DNA from: Ephydatia muelleri
Lineage: Eukaryota > Porifera > Demospongiae > Spongillida > Spongillidae
Assembly (NCBI GenBank): GCA_013339895.1
Contig: JABACO010000014.1
Location: forward strand, 8,103,892 to 8,167,891
Direction: 5' to 3'
Length of the DNA: 64,000 bases
The translations under genes were made by a program, and so were the position numbers. Of this stretch, positions 22,976-33,600 are shown one piece after another. Position 1 is the first letter of the stretch; each line of letters begins with the position of its first letter. Below the pieces are notes generated by a model. The model saw only the letters and a program-made list of their open reading frames with translations. It was not told where the DNA came from and made no database searches.

Positions 22976-25199
22976 CTACTGTGACCTACGATCTTTGTGA
23001 ACACTTTTGTCAATCTTCATGCAGGCTACATGGAACCATTGCTGGCAACTATCACACTGTATCATTATGGAGCCATCATTAATATGCCGGCAAATACAGT
23101 ATACCGGTACATTCTTCCTGGCAGATGCCTTGGGGCATCTACTTGCAGAAGATGGGAGACCAGACATCACCCCGTCCTCAATACTCTTCAAAATATGCTT
23201 CCTCATTGCATTCTGTTTATACAATAGAACCGCTGGATCTTGTCCCATGTCAAATGGAAGTGATATACGTCACAGCAAATAATCCACAGTCATGTGATCC
23301 TTCCTGCATTTGAATATCTATAAACTCAACAGCAAATTGGTCTTCTTGTGTTTGAAGTAAGGCACTTATAAGTTTCAGGGTAGACTTAGGAAGCTGTTTA
23401 CCTCCATTGCAGTCATAAATTCGGATGCATGCTTTTTGGCAACCAACAGTGGATAGAGCAATCCAATGATTTTTATTCACATTTATGATCTGTACAAATT
23501 GCTCCTGTGGTAGAATCATTGCCAAATTCTGTCTAAGTGCAGGTGGTTGAAAGCCACCTATGGATGGGTGCTGCTGTTTCAGCATATATTGTGCCACGGT
23601 TATGATAAGATCATCTAGCCAGCTTTTTGAAGTTGTAAGTATTGCTTTGTGGTACATTGTCAATTTAACATGACAGATAGTAACCCAGGTATCTTTATCA
23701 TCTTCATCATCTTTACTTAATTCCGGATCTGCTGTTAAATCAATATTGCACAAGGGGTTATTGTGATCTCCATTAGTGCAAGAATGTCCTGGGTGACACA
23801 CTGCAGTGCAGGACAATTTGTTCTTCTTACAGCAGCAGTATACTTAGCACTGTTGCATCTCGTTTTACATGCACATGATAATGAAGCTTGAGTATCCAAG
23901 AAAGGAGTTTTGTTGCTATTAGATGGTGTTGATAATTTCATTGCAGATGCAGGTGTACAATTCTTGTTTTTGCAATTATCCCCTTTATGACAGTGTGAGG
24001 TGCATTCCATTTTATTCTTCTTACAAGGGCACCGTTGTGTGCTGCAGCCTGCTGTGCACTTGCACCTATTCTTTGAAAATGCACTCCATGGTGTACTTTC
24101 TTTAGAAGCCGCTCGAAGTGACACACGAGTAGACCTTTCCCATCCTTTCACAGATAGATTGTAATACCCTTCAAACAATTCCAGATCACAAGCAGAATAG
24201 CATTTGTTCTTCATCTAGCTGTCCCCGAAAGTTGACATCTGGAACAAAAATTGCCCTTGGAGGTTGGCCAAATACTAACTCATATGGGGTTTGTTTGGTG
24301 GTGTCATGAACCTGAGTGTTCATTGTGTCTGCAGAGATAAATAACATTTAAAGCATATATAGAAAAACATTGGATCACTTACACACAATATGTGGAAGCC
24401 ATTGAGACCATGGTGGGGAAGGATCGCTGCATTCAACAACCTTGGCACTGATCATTCTCTCAAGTGTGTAGTGTGCCTGCTCAACTAGCCCTTGTGATTG
24501 GGGATGTCGCGGACGACCACTGATTAGCTGCACATGACCTGGCCATGTTGAAACTACATCTCCAATGAGTTTGTTTACAAATTCTTTGCCATTATCACTG
24601 TGAATGATAGCAGGCAAGCCAAAAACTGGGAAAACATAGTTGTGCAATACTTTAACCACATGGTTTGCCTTCTTTTTCACAAGAGGAAATGCAAAATTAA
24701 ACTTTGACCAATGATCCACAATGTGTATCCAGTTGCATCCATTATGTGGCATAAGCCTCATATCAATCAGATCAATCTACAGATATGAATAAATATTTTG
24801 TTCATGTAGTAAGCATGAATAGTGATTAAACCTACCTGGATACGAGATAATAGCCCATCAGCTATTATTGGTCTTAAAGGGGCTTTGGTGTGCTGTGGTT
24901 TCCTTAAGCTGCATGTTGAACACAAGCTTACATGCTTTTCAACCACAACTCTTGGTATGTAGGAGTACAATGACTGGACCTACAGTGTATAAGAAGTGAC
25001 ACACGTGACTCAAATTAGCATATGCATGTATACAGCACTCCAATAGCAATAGCTGACTTGTATGCAAGCAGGAAAGCTGGTCACTTAGTGCCATCAGATC
25101 AGCAAATGAGATCGTGTGATCTCTTTTGACAGGGGAGGCTTTCAGAAGTTTCACCTCATTTAGAATACAATACGGGTGTGTGTGCAGAGGTTGTGCCAA
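22976..25199 (-). mobile_element. Ginger1-like DNA transposon: integrase, CXC, ULP1-like protease, PHD finger
   Basis: From high to low on the minus strand: part of an integrase zinc module (YIPRVVVEKHVSLCSTCS, 24970-24767); an integrase core (24761-24375) with WIHIVDHWSKF, IIHSDNGKEF and QGLVEQ supplying the D, D and E; a tail TPYELVFGQPPRAIF (about 24280); a tesmin-type CXC block CKCTAGCSTQRCPC (24214-23900); a C48/ULP1-type protease (23816-23250) with NHWIALS, IYD and HDCGLFAV giving His, Asp and Cys; and a PHD finger CICRHINDGSIMIQCDSC (23248-22976). Integrase plus ULP1 plus PHD is the known set of Ginger1 transposons. The His pair of the integrase zinc module and the terminal repeats were not found. 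The exons look only mildly damaged. Confidence 0.75.
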
Positions 25200-25740
25200 G
25201 TACCAGGGTACACGCTGTGTGCATCATACTCTCTACCACGGACATTGTACCTGCACACACATTTAGTGAATAGATTTCCTGTTCTTATGGTACCTGCAAT
25301 GTAGTTTATTTTGACCCATTGATGTATGGTGCACTGGAGTATATGATAAGGTTACTTCTTACTAGTTGTACAACGTTCAGACATACACAGTACACGTGCA
25401 AGTACACATACAAGCATTGTACTGCTGGAGGTGGAGTAGTATTGTTATTGCTTTACATTTCAGACATGATATTCATTGAATTTGTACTACAAGTAGTGTT
25501 TACATTGTGCTGTGTTCCTTTTTTGTATACTTACACGTATGTGGGAGGATTTGAGAATCATTAGTTATAGCTGTATGTAGTCAACATTGCAACCAAGTAT
25601 GACAAATCACATGCAGTAATTTTACACATGTACGCTCAGTCTATAGGTCTACATGTACATTTATTCTAATGTCTTATTTGTGCATGCGTATTATATGTGA
25701 TTTGAACATGGAACTCTGTGTGTTTCAGTCCACGCACACA
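25200..25740. other. No gene recognised
   Basis: This is non-coding sequence upstream of the Ginger-like ORFs. It should contain the 5' end and terminal repeat of that element, but I could not identify either. An 81-aa plus-strand ORF at 25319-25564 resembles nothing I know. Confidence 0.5.
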
Positions 25741-25829
25741 GTAATGATTCAGTGGATCCCTCGTATTGTGCAAAGAGAAGACCTAAGACAGCACTTCCAG
25801 TGAGCTGGTTACTGTGTCATTGTGCATAC

Positions 25830-26060
25830 CGTACTTTAATAACTGGTCACCGTACTTTAATAACTGGTCACCGTACTTTACTAAGTACGTATGATGCCCA
25901 GCCCCCCTGTCATTTTGCGTATTACCTGGGATGCCCCACCCCCCTGTCATTTAGCATATTGTCCAATGACATGGGGTTGGGCATCCCAGGCAATACACTA
26001 AATGACAGGGGGGTGGGGCATCATATTACCTGGGATGCTACACCCCCTGTCTGGGGTAAG
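25830..26060. repeat. Short tandem repeat plus nested inverted repeats
   Basis: Three copies of a unit with ACTGGTCACCGTACTTTA (25835-25885) are followed by a block in which GATGCCC-CCCCCCTGTCAT and its reverse complement alternate (about 25890-26055). The inner pair (about 25930-25965 against 25985-26022) can fold into a long hairpin. It looks like a foldback element, inserted or partly duplicated. No ORF makes sense here. Confidence 0.7.
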
Positions 26061-26275
26061 GGAGTGTGCTTTAGATCCGCCTCTGACCACAGTGTGGGCG
26101 TGGCAGATCATTCACCCAGACGTATGATCACGTCATTGCTGTGATAAACGTAGATAAATAGGAGACACAGAAAACAAGTTGCCTGGCTCGCGGCGTGAAC
26201 AGGAGAACAGGATGAACCCCACAATTAACTAAGCATAGCTTATTGATGTTTTCGTGTGCTACTCAATGGGCTGTG

Positions 26276-26790
26276 ATAGATGATGGTCATGTATTTGAAC
26301 AGATGATGGTCATGTATTTGAGCAGATGATGGTCATGTATTTGAACAGATGATGGTCATGTATTTGAACAGATGATGGTCATGTATTTGAGCAGATGATG
26401 GTCATGTATTTGAACAGATAATGGTCATGTATTTGAACAGATGATGGTCATGTATTTGAGCAGATGATGGTCATGTATTTGAACAGATGATGGTCATGTA
26501 TTTGAACAGATGATGGTCATGTATTTGAGCAGATGATGGTCATGTATTTGAACAGATAATGGTCATGTATTTGAACAGATGATGGTCATGTATTTGAGCA
26601 GATGATGGTCATGTATTTGAGCAGATGATGGTCATGTATTTGAACAGATAATGGTCATTGAGCAGATGATGGTCATGTATTTGAACAGATGATGGTCATG
26701 TATTTGAACAGATGATGGTCATGTATTTGAACAGATGATGGTCATGTATTTGAACAAAGGATGGTCATGTACTTGAACAGATGATGGAAA
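26276..26790. repeat. 23-bp minisatellite, about 22 copies
   Basis: The unit is close to AGATGATGGTCATGTATTTG plus AAC or GAC/AGC. Copies differ at one or two positions (AAC against AGC, GATGAT against GATAAT), and one copy near 26650 is shortened. It lies upstream of the tRNA-like relic and the BEN-like gene. Confidence 0.97.
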
Positions 26791-27073
26791 CGGGTTGCAT
26801 ACAGTAGTGGTATTTCCTTGCACTGACTCTACACATATGAGTGACATTGACATGTTTGTGTGCATCAATGCTTGTTTTTTGTGAACATGTTTATTGTGTC
26901 ATAGATGTGTATACATGTACATACACTGATGAAACTTTTTGTTGTTGGTTCTGTTGAATTGAAGCAATGTTCCTAGACCCACTCATCATTGTTGCAATAG
27001 ATGAAGATATTGTCTCTTGAAAGTTTTGTTGGATAATTAAATAAGAGAATTTAAAAAATTAAAAAAAGAAACT

Positions 27074-27175
27074 CGACCACGAGGGGATTTGAACCCCCAA
27101 TCTTCTGATTCGAAGTCAGACTCTTTGGATTGGCAACTTGGCAGGCACGTTACACCATTTCAGGCGATGTTGTGG
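27074..27175 (-). tRNA. tRNA-Arg(TCG)-like relic, 5' half disrupted
   Basis: Minus strand 27125-27074 contains a normal anticodon arm (CTGACTTCGAATCAG, anticodon TCG), T arm (GGGGG TTCAAAT CCCCT, a good B box) and the 3' acceptor strand CGTGGTC with G73. The expected 5' acceptor strand GACCACG is missing. A D-arm-like stretch (AATGGTGTAACG at about 27150-27160) is separated from the anticodon arm by about 24 extra nt, which is not the position of a tRNA intron. It is a pseudogene or a tRNA-derived SINE head. Confidence 0.5.
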
Positions 27176-29480
27176 CACCTACGAGTGCACAGGCCACTAC
27201 CAGCGATGACGGTGCTGCAAACAGAAAGAGAAAGGGTGCTGGAGGGTGGCAGAAAGGGGAAGGCAAAGATTATAAGAGTAATACCATTGTGTATCATGAA
27301 ATAGTTTCTTGAAAGCCTTGGTGCTCGCAAATACAGGACGACGTTATGGTACCAGAAAGTGTGCAGGTCTCTGCAAAGGATGACATTAAAGCATCAAAGG
27401 GGAGGAGGCCTGCTTGTAAAGGCACAAAGGCGAAGGCAAACATGATCATGGTAACATCATTATGTATCGGTAAGTGCATATGTAGATAATCACGTTGATA
27501 TACACTTGGTATTGAGCAATAAGCTATAAGTTCCTGAAAGCTTGATGCCCAATGCATTGCCATCCACCCAGTAACAGTTCTTTTATCCCTTATGCTTGTT
27601 GCCCGTGCACTTCAGAGCCAACAGTGTCTTCCATCACCCCAATCGATGGCAGTGAAGGTGGAGCTTCCCCTGTAGCTTGATTTTAGTATGGATGAATAGT
27701 TACTCAATGCAGGTGCCAAAGTTGCTGAAAAGCCCAGACCCTCTGTTTCCTCAATACCTGATATTGATGAAGGTGGAGTTTCCCCTTTAGCTTGATTTTA
27801 GTGTGGATGCTGAGTTACTCAATGCAGGTGCCATGGTTGCCGAAATGCCCCAGCCAACTGTGTCCTCCATCCCCCCCCCCCATTTGACTTCGTCCTTACA
27901 GTGTGTGGATGCTATGTAGGTACATGCATGTAATATTCATACCTAAAACTGATGTGGTTAGGGTGTGACAATCAATGCAAGACACAGTGCGGATGCTGCA
28001 AGAGCAGATAGGCAGGATGTACTCACCAAGGTATCTTTATTTGGACTGGTTCCTTCGGAAATAAATAAAACCTTCATTTTCCAACACAGGCAGAATTCCA
28101 GTTGGCAGGCCGGTCACCACTCAAACCCTCAAACACCCACCAACACAATTAGAGTCATGGCAACGAGGATAAGTCACAGTTGTAATTCCAACCCTCAAAC
28201 GCCTACCAACCTGTTGAAACCTAAGGCTCCATCATCATCAAGCTTCCAGAGGGACCCAACCGCACCCTTTGTCACTGACTACCAGAGGGACCCACCCTCA
28301 TACTTTGTCACTGACTACCAGAGGGACCCAACCTCACCCTTTGTCACTGACCACCAGAGGGACCCAACCTCACCCTTTGTCACTGACCACCAGAGGGACC
28401 CACCCTCACCCTTTGTCACTGACCACCAGAGGGACCCAACCTCATCCTTTGTCACTGACCACCAGAGGGACCCACCCTCACCCTTTGTCACTGACCACCA
28501 GAGGGACCCACCCTCATACTTTGTCACTGACCACCAGAGGGACCCAACCTCACCCTTTGTCACTGACTACCAAAGGGACCCACCCGCACCCTTTGTCACT
28601 GACCACCAGAGGGACCCACCCTCATACTTTGTCACTGACTACCAGAGGGACCCAACCTCACCCTTTGTCACTGACTACCAGAGGGACCCAACCTCACCCT
28701 TTGTCAGAGGGACCCACCCGCACCCTTGTCACTGACCACCAGAGGGACCCAACCTCACCCTTTGTCACTGACTACCAGAGGGACCCCACCCGCACCCTTT
28801 GTCACTGACCACCAGAGGGACCCACCCTCATCCGTTGTCACTGACTACCAGAGGGACCTACCCTCATCCTTTGTCACTGACCACCAGAGGGACCCAACCT
28901 CACCCTTTGTCACTGACTACCAGAGGGACCCACCCGCACCCTTTGTCACTGACCACCAGAGGGACCCACCCTCACCCTTTGTTGCTGACCACCAGAGGGA
29001 CCCAACCTCACCCTTTGTCACAGAGACCCACCCTCAAGTTATCAGAGGGATCAATCATCACTACCATCCTCTGTAGCTGCTAGCTTTGAAGCTAAGGAGC
29101 CTCCTGCTCGTGATGGCATGACATCTCCACTTCCTGTTGCTACTGACAAAAGTACAAGGAAGTCATTATCTTCATCAGCAATAACAAAAGACAAGCTTCA
29201 ATCTGTTGCTGCAGTGCTGGAACAGCACCACAGGCTGAAAGGGGAGAAGAATGCTGGCTCTCTTGCCATCAAGTTGGCCAAAGATGCACTGTTTGGAGAT
29301 GAAGTGCTAAAGCTGTGCACTCCAATGGGCAATCGATCCTTGCCAGCTCTGCCTACTAAGGAGCTGCAACAGCTTAAAGCAATAATTTATCAACAGTTTC
29401 CTCAGTATGCAAACTCCCCCAGTGAGTTTGAAGAGCTGTGGCAAACTTGTATAATTGCAGTCAGTGCAGCAATTTTGTAA
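27170..29480 (+). CDS. BEN-domain-like protein with a 12-residue repeat array, several exons
   Basis: Possible upstream exons carry basic, low-complexity sequence (GKGEGKDYKSN around 27240; KGRRPACKGTKAKAN around 27400). A roughly 130-bp segment is duplicated (about 27640-27750 and 27766-27870). The main exon starts near 27965 and holds a 36-bp array coding DHQRDPTSPFVT-type units. After it, 29030-29480 reads SSVAASFEAKEPPA, then a compact region with KDALFGDEVLKLCTPMGN, PALPTKELQQLKAIIYQQFP and EFEELWQTC. This last part resembles BEN domains, which bind DNA and chromatin partners. Small indels inside the array (near 28728, 28790 and 29025) shift the frame. Domain call moderate; exon borders uncertain. 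Confidence 0.45.
28250..29030 (+). repeat. Coding 36-bp minisatellite, about 21 copies
   Basis: The 36-bp unit encodes 12 residues of the form D-(H/Y)-Q-R-D-P-(T/P)-(S/A)-(P/S/Y)-F-V-T. Variation falls mainly at the H/Y, T/P and P/S/Y positions, as expected of a protein repeat kept in frame. One shortened copy lies at about 28705-28740. The minus strand is also open over 28315-28563, which is a shadow of the periodic composition. Confidence 0.95.
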
Positions 29481-29519
29481 GCGCTTGCGAAAGTAGGCTG
29501 CATAGTGGGTGCATAGTTA

Positions 29520-30135
29520 TTGTGCATTTCTGTGATCTTCATGGCAATGACTATAAACGTTAGTGGTATGGAGAAGCTGAAGCCATGGTTATTTCAAGCG
29601 TTTGACGTAACGCGGAATTTTTTTTTAAAATTATGTAATGGATTTTGGGGTGTGTGGTCATGTGACTTCACGTCAGCGGAATTACGGCCACGACGTAATA
29701 AATTAGCGACACTAGACTGGTTTGTTTTTCGATCGCGACGGCTAACTCCATATTGGGATGACCGTGATCGTTTTATGTACTTGCGAGCGATGGTGTGAAA
29801 CACGTTTGGAGGCACGTATCAGAGATAATATATTATCTCTGGACGTATACATAGCCATGATTGTGCGCTGGGGTTGTTTGGAGGGATGTGTACATAGCCA
29901 TGGATGTACGCTGGGGTTGTTTGGAGGGATGTGTACATAGGCTGGGGTTGTTTGGAGGGATGCAGGCCCGTAGGGATCGTAACCAAGTAAAATTTCTAGT
30001 AAAATCTGATTTTACTAGTAATTTTACGGGTTTCCTGATCGTTTTATGTTCTTGCGAAGCAATTGTGAAACACGTTTGGAGGGGACGTGTACATAGCCAT
30101 GGATGTACACTGGATGTGTACATAGCCAGGGATCT
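29520..30135. repeat. Tandem repeats and hairpins, no gene
   Basis: Repeats of a roughly 43-bp unit containing GCTGGGGTTGTTTGGAGGGA lie at 29846-29962, and related GTACATAGCC units at 30085-30135. A near-perfect 41-bp palindrome lies at about 29987-30027, and a short AGAGATAATAT hairpin at 29819-29842. CGTGATCGTTTTATGTACTT recurs at about 29761 and, with changes, at 30037. No coding sequence was recognised. Confidence 0.75.
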
Positions 30136-30210
30136 AAGTTGGGGGATAGCACTGTATAAATAAATAAAGCATGCATAGAGGAATATTAATCATTCAGTAT
30201 ACAGAAAGAC

Positions 30211-31508
30211 TCAATATCCAGTTGCTGCACCTTGTAACTCTATTACTTTTGGAATAACTTTTCTTAAGTGCCTAATGTATTTACCACACTTTACTTTATC
30301 CACAGTTCTCCAAAACATTGTGATGCCATCAACCAGCTCCTGCTTGCATTTTGGTTTAACTTCCCTCCGCATGAACTCTTTTAATTCATGCCCTAAATTC
30401 TCTATAGGGTTACAGTCTGGAGATTCAGGCCACCAGTTTATGTTATTGTCCAATTTGCTATCCTCGATGTATGCTTTGGATCATTATCCTGCATGGACCT
30501 CAGAAACACTCCTCAGAAACGGAAGAAGTGCTGTCAAGGATGCTCACATAAAATGCTGCATCCATTATGCAATCAAAGATAGCAATTCCAGATGGACCAC
30601 GGATACTGATTGCAGCCCAAACATGTACTTTAACTTGATGTTTCGCTCTGGAAAAAAAAAAAAAGTTTTTGATAAAAGTGCTTGCACTTACTAAATCCCG
30701 TTTCCGTAGACTACCGCAATTCTCCCCCCTCCGCACTTTAAAAGGGCTCATGTTTGAACGAGCCTGTCGATGTAATTATGATTTCAGCTGCGTGCTATTC
30801 TTTAACCTCTTAGAGTGAAACAGGCACGCGAAAGCGGGATTAATGATTACGAAGATACGCTCGTTAAAACACGATCGACTCATCATCAAGCCATTCTTTT
30901 TTCGGTAGGGGGTGTAATTACTTTCATGCACATCGACAATACGATTGAATAAGTCTTACCTAGGTTTATGCTTAGGTGGTTCTCCCCTCTTGTGACAGCT
31001 GAATCGCCTATATGGGTCTCCAGCTGAACTGTACATTCATCAGACCACACAACGTCCATGAATCCATGCTCGGCCTCGTTGAGGTATTTCTGTGCCCATT
31101 CCAATCGCTTGAGCTTGTTTGGCTCGCGAATCAGCTGGCAGTAGGCTGTTCCACGAAACGTCCAGCCTAGAGTTGTTCGGCACCTCAAAATGGTCCTTAT
31201 TGTCTCGTGGCCATGGCCACGAGACAATAACAGGGCGTGCAGCTGGAAAGCGCTAGTCTCATCGTCCTTCCTCATTTGTTCCTCAACGATTTGTTTTATT
31301 TCTTCTGTGATTTTAGATGGCCGACCACTACCAGGACGTCTTCCGATGCTTCCAGTCTCCTTGTAACGTCTAATGAACTACAGATCCCATGCACTTCTCG
31401 ATGCCCTCTTTCAATTAAACATTTGTATATATTGGTAGACCCATACCCCTTGAAATAGTAGAATAGAATCCGCAATTGTTTATAGCTTGAGTACACCATC
31501 CCATGCAC
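30211..31508 (-). mobile_element. Tc1/mariner-type transposase, decayed
   Basis: The minus strand reads a helix-turn-helix region (31508-31296: GYGSTNIYKCLIERG), a middle part with VVWSDEC (31275-30886), the next block VHVWAAISIRGPSG (30751-30500), and a C-terminal WWPESPDCNPIENLGHELK (30453-30211), which is the Tc1 signature around the second Asp of the DDE site. The ORFs lie in different frames with stops between. A 32-bp palindrome (31198-31229) interrupts the middle part. Terminal repeats and a TA target duplication were not found. The element is dead as read. Confidence 0.85.
31198..31229. repeat. Perfect 32-bp palindrome inside the Tc1 ORF
   Basis: TATTGTCTCGTGGCCA is followed directly by its reverse complement with no spacer. 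It codes for part of LLLSRGHGHETIRT in the transposase frame, so the ORF stays open through it. Confidence 0.97.
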
Positions 31509-31559
31509 TGTGCTACAACCATACGATGCAAGTACATGTAGCAGAAAATTTTACTTTAG

Positions 31560-31690
31560 GGCGTAGTCTCTATAAAACCCTATGTTCCATAAAAACGCTA
31601 CGTTCCACAAACGCTACGTTCCCAAAACGCTACGCTACAACCTGTACGTCAACGTTAACCCTAACGCTACGCAAACGTTATACGTGTACT
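31560..31690. repeat. AACGCTACGTT-type short repeats
   Basis: Several imperfect copies of AAACGCTACGTTCC follow each other between 31585 and 31680. This is non-coding sequence to the right of the Tc1 remnant. Confidence 0.7.
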
Positions 31691-31810
31691 TTTTTGTGAC
31701 CGCTACTGTATGGGAGAACATAAATGTTTACATCCACATACAGTAAGTAAGATAAATGCCACAAAATTAACAACTGCCAATACGATACCTTAAATATCAG
31801 TATTGGATCT

Positions 31811-31815
31811 GGGGT

Positions 31816-31849
<34 letters not shown>

Positions 31850-31850
31850 C

Positions 31851-31895
<45 letters not shown>

Positions 31896-31896
31896 T
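31811..31896. repeat. G run facing a C run (foldback homopolymer)
   Basis: About 35 G (31811-31849, one T near the start) are followed by CTAA and about 42 C (31854-31895). The outer flanks also mirror each other roughly (CTGGGGTGGGG against CCCCTTCCCAG). A G-run hairpin or quadruplex is possible. It may also be a fold-back sequencing artefact. Confidence 0.9.
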
Positions 31897-31899
31897 TCC

Positions 31900-32640
31900 C
31901 AGCCCTTCATTAATAATTTCATAGTAAGATATTAGGCAATCTGCATTGTTCCAATAGCATGTTATAGTCTACAATTACATGTAGCACTTGTGAATAAATC
32001 ATTCCCCCCCTCTTTATCTGCCACACCCTGAATATGTTTACTCCTGTGTGGGATACATTCACTACACCTTTTGCCCTATTAGAGCAATTTTACATAGAAC
32101 GTGTTATAAGAATGTTTTGGTTTCTTAATTCTTGTGTCCAATTGGCATAATATAATTGTTCTTTGAGACTTTGCTGTAAAGGTAGTGAAGTACCTAGCCA
32201 CTAAGTGATAGGGGAGGAGTGTGTAGTATGGCCACAAGTGCTTTTGACTGTAAATCTACTCTCTAAGCTAACAAGGTGCCTCATCACCTCATAATTTCAG
32301 TAGGTCTGTTGTCTACGTTGGTCAGCTTCCTCTTCACTGCCACACTTAAAAGATTTAAAAAAACAAATATACTATATAGCTGCTGCAGGCATCTAGTGCA
32401 GTTGATTATAATGATTCCAATGTCATTTATACTAATTTACATTTCCAGCAACCATGTTCCCTTCCATTTGACACCCTTTTGCCCTCAGACCAAATATCCT
32501 AACAACTACAGTGAAGAGCAAGATACCTACCATTGACAACATAAGTTCACTTGTTCCACATTGTAGCACTACTTTGTCATACCTCAGTTATCTAGATGTG
32601 ATAGTGTACTAGATCCTCTGGGTCACCATGTAGCTAACTG
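31900..32640. other. No gene recognised
   Basis: AT-rich sequence. An 86-aa plus-strand ORF at 32276-32536 has hydrophobic stretches but no recognisable family. Confidence 0.5.
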
Positions 32641-32689
32641 CAAGCATGGCAGTGACACAGCCATATCAACACAACAGGAGTGAGGTGAG

Positions 32690-32900
32690 CAGCTGGCTGG
32701 ACAGGAACCAGACAGCAGAGAAGGGAGAGTATGAGGACAAGCAGAAGGAACTGGAGAAGGTGTGCATGCCAATCATGACAAAGTGTACCAGGCAGGAGGT
32801 GTGCCCAATGGAGCAGGAGGAATGTCAGGAGGTCCATTTGGGAGTGCTGGGAGTGGAGGCAAGAAGAGTCAAGGTCCTACCATTGAGGAAGTGGACTAAA
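32690..32900 (+). pseudogene. HSP70 C-terminal fragment (third copy)
   Basis: The segment is nearly identical to the last about 210 bp of the HSP70 gene at 40550-42499: it begins in [15 protein letters not shown] and ends in the EEVD codons and stop at 32898. It carries the GSAGSGG spacing of the right-hand gene, not the shorter form of the left-hand gene. One T is missing after ACAAAG (about 32783), so the frame breaks before the tail. The rest of the gene and its promoter are absent. Downstream sequence differs from the 3' flanks of the intact genes. Confidence 0.9.
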
Positions 32901-33038
32901 TCACTGAACTTAGATTCTGATATGTGTTGACTTTCTTACATGTAATTTTCAAGCTGCTGTGATTGTATTTTGTATTTTTTGGTATCAAATTGTTCAGTTT
33001 CTGAATAATGTAGCTAATGGAGGGGATGTCCCATTACT

Positions 33039-33109
33039 CTGGCACCTTAAATTATTTTTAAGTGGATGAATAGTCTATTCATCCACTTAAAAATAATTTA
33101 AGGTGCCAG
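33039..33109. repeat. Perfect 71-bp palindrome with a 1-nt spacer
   Basis: Two 35-bp arms, 33039-33073 and 33075-33109, are exact reverse complements around a single T at 33074. No mismatch was found. Confidence 0.97.
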
Positions 33110-33189
33110 ACTGCTGCAGGACTAATGGTTTAAACAACCCAGAACACCCTTAACACAGTCATGATACAGATTATTATAGGTTGCATGTT

Positions 33190-33600
33190 TGTTTTTATAA
33201 TCTTCAGATGTTGGTCTGCTATGTCTCTCCCTGAAGTTGTCCACTGGCTTGGTATCATCATTATGAGGTGTGAGAGAACAGGAGAGGACCCAAAGGCTTT
33301 GACTTTCGAAATGATGCAAAGACATTTTCCTGTTCATCTTCTTAGAGCCTCTCCAACAGCAATCGAGCATATGTCCTGTGGAGACCCCTCCTCACTTTTA
33401 ATCAAGGCCATGAGTGAGCCACCAGCAAGAAACTTGGCTAACCCGATTGGGGCTCTGCTAAGATGTTAACAATGGCCCTGAGAGAAGAACAGATGGAGAT
33501 AGGAAGATGGACTTCAGCTGCTTCAATTATAAGTGCTGTATTATAAAATTGACGAAGGACAGACATGGTGGAAGCAGCTCGAAACAAATGATCAACCTTA
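33190..33600 (-). mobile_element. LINE fragment, block upstream of the RT domain
   Basis: The minus strand encodes AAEVHLPISICSSLRAIVN, then APIGLAKFLAGGSLMALIK, SIAVGEALRR and, after a frameshift, GKCLCIISKVKAFGSSPV. This corresponds to the region just before the RT domain in the LINE at 4531-6341 (KFLAGGNLTKDKPG, ETLRRLVGKCLCQITKGKA). About 400 bp survive, and the 71-bp palindrome lies just beyond its low-coordinate end. Confidence 0.7.

Noticed and set aside
26276..26790. Possible CRISPR-like array
   Set aside because: Units are contiguous 23-bp repeats without unique spacers, in a eukaryotic setting. It is a minisatellite.
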